This document shows, piece after piece, positions 56,901 to 64,000 of a stretch of DNA of 64,000 bases. The DNA comes from Bactericera cockerelli. Its lineage: Eukaryota > Arthropoda > Insecta > Hemiptera > Triozidae. The stretch's first letter is position 1, and every line of letters starts with the position of its first letter. Below the pieces are notes generated by a model. That model ran no database searches. It was given only the letters and a program-made list of their open reading frames with translations, and was not told the origin of the DNA. Where the stretch lies: contig CM044958.1 in assembly GCA_024516035.1 (NCBI GenBank), positions 10,667,670 through 10,731,669 on the forward strand, written 5' to 3'. Position numbers and translations under genes: made by a program.

Positions 56901-58184
56901 CAAGAGTTACAAAATGGCGACAATTATTCGTAAGTTTTGACTTGACCTGATATTTTCAATATCTTCGAAAATTTCACAAACCTATCTCTTGAACGGTTTG
57001 TCCGAATTGAACAAACTAAACTGTTTTAAAAGTGTCTTGGCAAATACATGAATTTATAATATCGCGTATTTTCTGCCAAATTAACCCAAGTGTCACTTTT
57101 TTGACAAAAACACTTTTGATGAACGTTTTGCTCAATATCTCAAGATCATTATTAACTAGAATAATAAATTTTGTCGATGAAATTAGCAGGTATAAAACAC
57201 AAATAAAAAATACGTACTGATCGAAATAATAGTTAAAAATTGGTTAACCCGTTTATACACAGGGATCTTTTTCTTGAGTCTTTCTTTTTTTGCTGTCTTG
57301 TTATACTTCAAGATAGAAAAAATATATGAGAACATAAAATGTGTATTTTTTCAATAGAAATTAAAAATATTCTCGGAAATTTTCTCAAAAAAGGTACCAT
57401 GAACGAGATTTGCCTAGTGAAAGAGTCTAAATAACATATTACCCCTTCAAGTAAGACCAGGTATGCAAAATTGTGTTACAATCCATTCTTGAAGGCTCCT
57501 TTTGCCACCAGCAAGCTTCAGTTCAAAATTCAAAAAAATCTCTTCAAGAGTTACAAAATGGCGACAATTATTCGTAAGTTTTGACTTGACCTGATATTTT
57601 CAATATCTTCGAAAATTTCACAAACCTATCTCTTGAACGGTTTGTCCGAATTGAACAAACTAAACTGTTTTAGAAGTGTCTTGGCAAATACATGAATTTA
57701 TAATATCGCGTATTTTCTGCCAAATTAACCCAAGTGCCACTTTTTTGACAAAAACATTTTTGATGAACGTTTTGCTCAATATCTCAAGAACAGTATTAGC
57801 TAGAGTAATACAATTTCGTATGTGAGATAAGCAGGTATATCACACAATCCACAAGTTCGTACTGATCGAAATAGTAGGTAAAAATTAGTTAACCCGTTTA
57901 TACACAGGGTCTTTTTCTTGAGTTAAAATGTCTTCTTTTTTTGCTAAATGTTTACGATTAGGTACAGGTAAAATTGGCAATCTGAGAACATCACATGCTT
58001 TTATTTGAGCCCTTTGTTGCCATATTCTGACAAAACCATTTTCGAAATATAGGCCAGTTTGCTACATTATCCGCTATGATAGATTTGGCTCGGGATTTTG
58101 AAATGTACACTGATGATGATTGCGGATATGTGGGTGGGTGGTGCGAGTGTGTGATGGCTGAGCGGAGCGGGTGCAGCCCGCTAA
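53972..58184 (+). mobile_element. Helentron-like element built on a ~650-bp tandem array
   Basis: Units begin ATTCTCGGAAATTTTCT at about 53974, 55423, 56073, 56725 and 57369: four full units of 644-652 bp and a partial fifth. The first unit is lengthened by an insertion. Each repeats a 62-codon open frame, which I regard as coincidental. The last unit runs into a block shared with 8041-8180 (TTTATTTGAGCCCTTTGTTG), a short GTGGGTGG tract and the hairpin GCGGGTGCAGCCCGC followed by TAAT (CTAA at 58181-58184). The array thus lies in a Helitron-type 3' end. Confidence 0.7.
54054..54845. mobile_element. Nested DNA transposon with 8-bp TSD
   Basis: CTTATTGC lies at 54046-54053 and 54846-54853. Ends: left CATGCACGGATATAG, right in complement CATGCGCGGATATAG. 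It split the first 650-bp unit, which resumes at CCCCTTCAAGTATGACC. Inside, a Helentron-like fragment lies on the minus strand (CTAGCAAGCCGCTTCGC at 54109, through sequence like 47480-47860). A CATG start and an 8-bp duplication suggest P or hAT; there is no transposase. Confidence 0.85.
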
Positions 58185-58775
58185 TACATATTAAAAGTGG
58201 GTAATTTAGACTACAATAATACAAAGTTTGTGTACAGCATACGATACATAATTCGTTCGAAAATGCCCTAGAACGGGTTATCTTGCTGTTAACTATTCAT
58301 TTTTTTTTTTAATGAATTGGTAATTTTTGAAGTCCGCTATTTTAAGCCCAATGGTTCCTATCCCATTGGGATTTTATCCATTATTAGATTAGACCATTAA
58401 CTATTAAATTTTTCTTAAAGAACACAGAAATGAGTCAGTTTTAAATCTGTTTTTCATATGAAAGTGAGAAGTTCAGAGAAAAATAATGCAGTACATTGGA
58501 GTAGTATATTCGAAAACAAGTAAGGGGTTTTATATCAATGAATAGGTTTTATAGAAATGAAGGGGTTTTGTTTTATTTTTTATTTCCTAAGTGTTAATTT
58601 AGTAAAGTTGAGTTAGATTAGCTGTCATATCACTATTTTATAACTTTGTTAAGTTACTGAGCTATTTAATGTCTGAAATCAAAATTAAAAATGGATGCAC
58701 CACGGAATCACCAGCTTGACCAGACGTGGCTTCTGCACATACATATCTGAGGATAATGTGACTCTCTATCCAGAC
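58185..58775. other. AT-rich, no feature
   Basis: No open frame or repeat of note, apart from small A/T runs. Confidence 0.5.
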
Positions 58776-59130
58776 TCCATGGCGTAACGGTTGTGACTAT
58801 TGCCCGTAGTTCAGAGATCCTGAGTTCGATTCCCGGTTGGAGCAGAATTTTCGCACAGAAAATTCTGTTTCCTCCGAACATGTGAGGCTAGTGATTCCGG
58901 CCCTACCCAGGCTGGGCGAGGTTGATGTGGGTACCTGGTATGATTCCCAGCGAATGGAAGTTAAAACCCCCGTCCTGTCTACCTCAAGTCAGGACGCTAA
59001 AACCAAATAGAATCAATGGACATGAAAGGAGCTTGGACATTGGATCTGGGCGTCCATATAATCCTCTCACCACCGTGATTTAGGTATGAATACCTATCTC
59101 ACGGACACGGAATTATACAAGTTGAATATC
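58776..59130 (+). repeat. SINE family A, full tRNA-headed copy
   Basis: Head: CATGGCGTAACGGTTGTGAC (A-box) and GAGTTCGATTCCCGGTTGG (B-box). Body: CCTACCCAGGCTGGGCGAGG, CCCAGCGAATGGAAGTTAAA, then TCAAGTCAGGACGCTAAAAC. The tail has ATGGACATGAAAGGAGCTTG and TATCTCACGGACACGGAATT. The body is clearly related to that of the 5S-headed SINE. Confidence 0.88.
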
Positions 59131-59356
59131 TGAGTCGCTGGAATAGCCAATGCCTGATGGTAAAACCCCTCTAATAATAATATCTGCAGTGAGTTGAACA
59201 TTAATAAAAAAAAAAAATTAAACACATTTTACTTTTATTTTTTTAATATTAGGTATACAACTTGAATTTATTCATTTGCGAAAATTAAACCAAATTAACG
59301 AACATGTTATTTTTTTGTAATGTTTCAAAATGACCAAAGTTTGAAATAAATAATCA

Positions 59357-59491
59357 CTAAGACGATTTCTTCATAATTTGACCCCCTGAGCTGAAAAGCC
59401 TCTCGACAGGAGCTGATGACGGTAGTAAGGTGTTATATTCAAAAAATATTTTTTTCACTTCATTGTATTTTAACACTGAGTTTGTGTTCTT
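59357..59491 (-). pseudogene. hAT transposase C-terminal remnant
   Basis: Forty-four codons end at a TAG. They contain [15 protein letters not shown], the signature of the hAT C-terminal dimerisation region. The frame is closed by a stop upstream, and no other transposase part is seen, so it is a dead fragment. It shows that hAT elements have been active in this genome. Confidence 0.8.
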
Positions 59492-60172
59492 TCACTTATT
59501 ATTGAGATATTGCGAGAGAATGCTTTCAGCAGAATATATAAAGTTTGGTGTTGTTTCAGAAAATTTGGGCGGATCTAATAATAATCTGAAATCTATAATC
59601 CGAAAAATGTATTATGATTTTTAAAAGTTGACTTGAGAAAAAAACTCCTCAATTGTGCTTCTGCACCCCAAAAATCTTAATTTTTGTTTTTCCCCCGAAT
59701 TATTCCTTTACCACAAACAAATAGGTACTTAGCATTATATTTAAAATTCATTGCCAAAAATTTAGTTTTTATAGTCATGGTAAAACTGGAAAGGTCAAAA
59801 GAACTAAAGACAATATCAAAATAATATACTCTTTAGTGAAAGGTAACCAACCACCAGGCGATGTTATTGCTATTGGTTATCGCGCGTCATATTGTTTTTT
59901 TCTTAGTATCAAAATAGACGCATTCCCGGCATACCACATATTCTGAAACTATTATATTTTGTACTTTTTTGCTTCACCTCCTAGCGTTTAGTAGTTAGAG
60001 GAAAACTGAAAAAATCATAATAATGACCCTCTCCCGCCCTCACTTGTGTCAGCAAGTATCTTTTGAGTGAATGTGTGTGTGTGTGTGTTTGTGTGTATGT
60101 GACTGTGTTTGTGTGTATGTGACTGTGTTTGTGTGTATGTGACTGTGTTTGTGTACGTACGTTTATCTATTA
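59492..60172. other. No gene; short TG-rich stretch
   Basis: GTGACTGTGTTTGTGTGTAT repeats lie at 60070-60155, next to the Helentron-like 3' end. Confidence 0.5.
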
Positions 60173-60430
60173 CTAGCGGACTGTCGCCCGCTTTGCGGGC
60201 CGAGGCATGGCCGTGCGGAGAAATAGCGGTGAAAGCGAAAAATCCTTTTTCCCCAATGGCAGGTGTTGTAGTGAGAATTTTGAAAAAATCCCGTCTTAGT
60301 GCACATCTATTAGACAATAAGACAAAGCTTATACCTACCAAATTTCAGCTTCCTAGGACTTACCAGTTCGGAGAAACAGTGATGAATCAGTGAGTCAGTC
60401 AGTGAGTGAAACTTTCTTTAATAAGTATGG
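60173..60430 (-). mobile_element. Helitron/Helentron-like short element
   Basis: On the minus strand it ends GGGCGACAGTCCGCTAGT. It starts near CATACTTATTAAAGAAAG, followed by CACTGACTGACTCACTGATT and CTGTTTCTCCGAACTGGTAA. It is a copy of the element at 21147-21374. Confidence 0.7.
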
Positions 60431-60599
60431 ATGTTTTATGTATTGTCTAATTTATTTTTTTTTAAAACAAAGTTCATTGTAAATAATTATTCATTTCTCT
60501 GTGTTTTTCAGCAATAAATATGAGACTGTGAGATTTGTTTAGACTGTGAGAGTAAAGGGACTCTGTCTCATTCTTGTAGGATTGTATTGTATTGTATGC

Positions 60600-60835
60600 T
60601 CGTATATAGCCCCAAACAGAATGGCTGTCTGAGGTTGAGTAACACAGCCGTAACAAAAGAATCTCTAAAAATCTTTATAATGAAAGTCCAACCTGAGCCC
60701 TAAGACTGCTCAATATAAGTCTGGGTGAAGTTACATTCACAAAGACATGGGTTTGATGGCAGAGATTGCCTCAGTCAATAATCTCGCCCTTTGTCAATAT
60801 TATTCTTGTCAATAAAGAGTTATTATTATTATTAT
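60600..60835 (+). repeat. LINE 3' UTR with (TTA)n tail
   Basis: ACAAAAGAATCTCTAAAAAT, ATGGGTTTGATGGCAGAGAT and GTCAATAAAGAGTTATTATT match the complement of 52500-52790. The trinucleotide tail in place of poly(A) recalls CR1- or Jockey-like LINE tails. Confidence 0.6.
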
Positions 60836-60837
60836 TG

Positions 60838-61125
60838 TGACAAGTATTCAAGAGGAAAAGTTATAACTGCAAATGAATGTACAATTATGTCCTCCGTTCA
60901 ATCCAATCCGGATCAAGAATTAACCAAGTTCCTCAGATCCGGTGGGTGATTTAGGCGGTCTTTTATGCCTATTTTTCTCATTTCTTTTATTATTATTATT
61001 ATATCGTTAAACATTAAAAAATATGAGACGATGCGGTATCGAATCCAAGACGTCTCAGTTACACGATCTAATGGCTGACTATAAAAAAGGTTCGAAGTCT
61101 TCACCTCGGTGGACGTTGCTTAACT
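60838..61125 (-). repeat. Chimeric 5S/tRNA SINE, copy 3
   Basis: Almost identical to 52795-53085, including the two head segments and the tail. A 5S SINE tail and body follow at 61130-61265 in the same order as at 53095-53240, so the whole block is duplicated. Confidence 0.7.
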
Positions 61126-61264
61126 CGTGTATTTTTTGTTGGTTTAACGTCGCTTTCAACTGGATGATCATATTATAACGACGGAGATTTTAACTACCAT
61201 TCGCAGGAAACTAAAGAACCTGTTTGCCATAATAACCTCACCAAGCCTGGTTTGGGCCAGAGTG

Positions 61265-61569
61265 CCAGCACGTGTGTGTCTGTGTGTGGTGTGTGTGTCT
61301 GTGTGTGTTGTGGTGTGTTTGTGGGTGTGTGTGGGTGTGGGTGTGTATGTGTGTTTGTGTGTGTGGGTTTGTGTGCTGGTGTTGGTGTGTGTATGGTGTG
61401 ATGTGTGTGGGTGTGTGTATGGTGCGATGTGTGTGGGTGTGTGTGGGTGTGGATGTGTGTATGGTGTGATGTGTGTGGGTGTGTCTGGGTGTGGTGTGTG
61501 TGTATGGTGTGATGTGTGAGCGTTGTGTGTGTTTGATGGGTTGGCGAAGCGGCGGGTGTAACCCGCTAG
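61265..61569 (+). mobile_element. Helentron-like 3' end with TG tract
   Basis: A TG tract (61267-61535) leads into TTGGCGAAGCGG and the hairpin CGGGTGTAACCCG followed by CTAGT, as at 48481-48515. It directly abuts a SINE body (GAGTGCCAGCA), so the 5' part was lost or it inserted there. Confidence 0.65.
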
Positions 61570-61570
61570 T

Positions 61571-61705
61571 GTATTTTAAAGCACTTTGGACATGTCCAAA
61601 ATGCTGCTGCTACATGTAAGAATTCCATGGTTTGGGATCCCTTAATCTGATTTGTCGAAACTGCTGCAAACCTATATGTAGTGTCGAAAGTGCTGCTTTT
61701 ACATC
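61571..61705. repeat. Palindromic AGCACTTT motif, single copies
   Basis: GCACTTTGGACATGTCCAAA at about 61583, then TGTCGAAAGTGCTGC at about 61684. The same motifs are in the arrays at 51012-51310 and 53585-53815. Confidence 0.65.
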
Positions 61706-61839
61706 TATATATATATATATATATATATACATAATATATGTCCTAACTAAAGGGCGGGGTTATTGCCTTTTATTTGAACTATTGTGGGCTGAGCAGAATT
61801 ATAGGACTTTTTTTTCATAACTCATATTGTACTTTGTCC

Positions 61840-62100
61840 ATAATTTCTCCATCAATTCTTCCCTTTATCTCTCGTTATTCATCCATCCCTCAGTTAATCT
61901 CCTTTCTGTTTTCTCAGTTAATCTCAGTTAAACTCAGTTAATCTCAGTTATCTTTCTGATTTCTCTTTCTCCATCAATTCCACCCTTTATCTCTTTTTCT
62001 CTATCTATATCCTTCCCCTTTTCTCTCTTTCTTCATCTCTCAATCCTTTTATCTATCTCTCCATCACCCTTCACATCTTCTTTTAACTCTCTTGCTTTGT
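61840..62100. repeat. Pyrimidine-rich repeat like 49821-50380
   Basis: CCATCAATTCTTCCCTTTAT and TATATCCTTCCCCTTTTCTC recur, with CAGTTAATCTCAGTTAAACT as a local repeat. It is a dispersed copy of the 49.8-kb tract. Confidence 0.7.
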
Positions 62101-62104
62101 CTGG

Positions 62105-62300
62105 TTGGTGCTCGTAGTGCTCAATTGCTCATATCAAAGCATCCACTATTTTTTCTAGACAAAGTATAAGAACAAATGAGTGCACCCCGTAACTAAAAAA
62201 AACAGATCTGAAAAATTCTCACTCCGCTAGGATTCGAAACCACAAACAATACATAGAGCAGGACCAGCGTGGCTCACTTTACACCACACCACTGTCGTTC
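62105..62300 (-). repeat. tRNA-derived SINE, family B, fragment
   Basis: In complement: GTGAGCCACGCTGGTCCTGC, GGTTTCGAATCCTAGCGGAG (B-box), GAATTTTTCAGATCTG and GAGCAATTGAGCACTACG. The order matches the other family B copies. Confidence 0.6.
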
Positions 62301-64000
62301 TATCTGAAACTTTCACATGAAAAGAAAACTCCCGACTCTTTCTAATGAAGCTCCCAAAACCTACTCCCATAATTTCCCAACTTTTCTCGAGCAAATGTAC
62401 TTCTTTTTCCACTAACTTGACTCAAAGAGAGAAAAACTCGGAGAGCTTGCCGTCACAGGAAATGAAAAAGCATTTAATTTCGGGAACATTACTCATTATT
62501 TTATATTTCCTTTGAGCTTGCACCCAAAGTTTTCACAAGGAGAAAATTTCCTTCTCGTTGGGAAAATAAAGGAAAACGTAAACTATATTTATATCTTTTT
62601 CTACTCTCACAAGAATGTGAGCGAGCGACTGTAAGCATCCTCCTTTTCTAGGGAGTAGTTCCGGTTCAATAGAAATGTGTATAATATGTAGGTATTACGC
62701 CACAAGATTAAGCACATGAGGACTGAGGATACTGACAAGTTGTAACTGTTGGTCTCATTTGAAATAAATACGAAGCGATTTCAAATAATGATATCATCGT
62801 TCCTCAAAAAAATCTGGTGTAAAACATCACACGACTTTCCTTATCCTATTATAGGAATGGAAGCGGGACCAAAAGCCACTGGTGACTCAAAGATAAAAGT
62901 AAGCTAAAAATCTATGTCAAATTCGTCATCAGCACCTCAAAATCATTGGATTTGATATATCAGAACCCCCATCCACGATAAAAAATTAAAAATTTGGTCT
63001 TATCGGGACCCTCGAAAATACCGGTAAATTGGAGCCGGGTTCCAAAAAGTTCAACATATCAAAAAAATGATCTGAATAGACCTCTATTATTTTTTTGTTT
63101 TAAGAATATGACGTTCTCTAACTTTTTTTGTGTATTTAACCAATTCAGAGGAACGGTCCTTCCGGCCCTTTTTTTGCGGCCCTGCGGCCGTTTTTAACCA
63201 AAAGTTTCATGGTTCGTCTGGTGTATAAAATTATTTTTCATACAAAATTTTAAGTCTCGTCTTCCTGTTCACACACACACAGACAGAAACACGGACCAAT
63301 GGCCGAAACAACTTTCTTTGTATCCTGAGGCAATGATTCATCCAAAATTGTGAAAAACTTGGTAGGTCAAATTTTTGACAAATACAATACTTTCCTCTTA
63401 TAAATATGATAAAAATACCGAAGCATATACATAATTATATTAAATTTATTAACCAACTGTTTTACAAACTGATATAATATGACACTAGAGGATCGCCCGT
63501 TCTTCGTAACAGGACTAAATTGAAAATCAACTGAAGCATGGCCGTACTAATTGCTACAGCCTAAAATTGGACTTTCCAGAAATCACAGGGCACCATAACA
63601 TAAATACCATGTAAGGTAGGAATAGGTATCTCAAATTTTATAATTAGATCCGTCAATCCGATATTTCTGGTAGATGTTTCTCCGTACTACCTCGTAGGTA
63701 TTTTAAATAAACCGTAAAGTTTGAAGCATTTGGTCTTTCACTGAAATCGTAGAATTTATTTAAGTGAAATCAAAAGTCTCTTCTACTCCATAATGAATTC
63801 CTAGAAATTGCTCTCTGAACGAGACCATTCATGGAAAAGAGAACTGCATGGACTAATTACAAGGAATATCTTGTTTCGAGATCCTCTAATAACAAACAAG
63901 AAGGAGAGCAATTAAAAACACTTAGGAGCTTTTTATACTAAAACTAGGAGGGAACGGATAGCATTTTAAAAAGAAAATAATTCTCTCTCGACAGCAAGGT
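62301..64000. other. No supported feature
   Basis: Mixed AT-rich sequence with no credible gene or repeat that I recognise. If the zinc-finger gene continues upstream of 50820, its next exon is not visible here. Confidence 0.5.

Noticed and set aside
55087..57220. Repeated 62-codon ORF (MSWQIHEFIISRIF...)
   Set aside because: One copy per ~650-bp array unit. The composition follows the DNA and no domain is visible, so it is not called as a gene.

Overview
The window looks like repeat-rich, AT-rich insect genomic DNA. A hemipteran host is a guess from overall texture (GTAGGTACCTAC-type microsatellites, 5S- and tRNA-derived SINEs, Helitron/Helentron-like elements) and is not proven. No bacterial or organellar feature was seen. 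Most long open frames are transposon genes or artefacts of tandem repeats whose period is a multiple of three (45 bp, 120 bp) or of TG/CT microsatellites.

The one probable host gene is on the minus strand: a C2H2 zinc-finger gene. At least three and probably four coding exons fit together in phase: 50702-50820, 42484-42686, 41479-41858 and (less certainly) 12394-12549. They give two complete fingers and part of a third, then a long Ser/Thr/Pro-rich segment, then a basic/helical segment. The 5' and 3' ends of the gene lie outside the window. Its introns hold nearly everything else from 12.5 to 50.7 kb.

Region by region. 0-7.1 kb: an apparently young, intact Ty3/Gypsy retrotransposon of CsRn1 type on the minus strand (280-bp LTRs with no difference seen, 4-bp target duplication, tRNA-Trp primer site, Gag with a CHCC-like zinc motif, complete Pol). 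7.2-13.5 kb: SINEs, a Helentron-like element with a TG tract, a hairpin MITE and the last recognised exon. 13.7-25.2 kb: two copies of one non-autonomous DNA element with 8-bp target duplications, a 120-bp minisatellite, Helentron-like 3' ends and an I-group LINE RNase H remnant. 27-34 kb: a LINE reverse transcriptase broken by a foldback element, and pogo-like MITEs. 34.5-37.7 kb: a Harbinger-like element (36-bp TIRs, TAA duplication) that contains a nuclease-like ORF. 40-43.9 kb: a full-length 5S rRNA-derived SINE, two zinc-finger-gene exons and an unusual tandem array built from an exon 5' end with its splice acceptor. 45.3-48.5 kb: a large inverted repeat and another Helentron-like element. 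50.7-54 kb: tandem, chimeric 5S/tRNA SINEs and palindromic minisatellites. 54-58.2 kb: a ~650-bp tandem array split by a nested DNA transposon. 58.2-64 kb: more SINEs, a hAT transposase remnant and sequence with no recognisable features.

Three observations stand out: the decoy-acceptor array beside the zinc-finger exon; two SINE families with different polymerase III heads (tRNA and 5S) that share one body, plus fused 5S-tRNA copies; and Helentron-like elements that share 3' ends but carry different internal tandem arrays.
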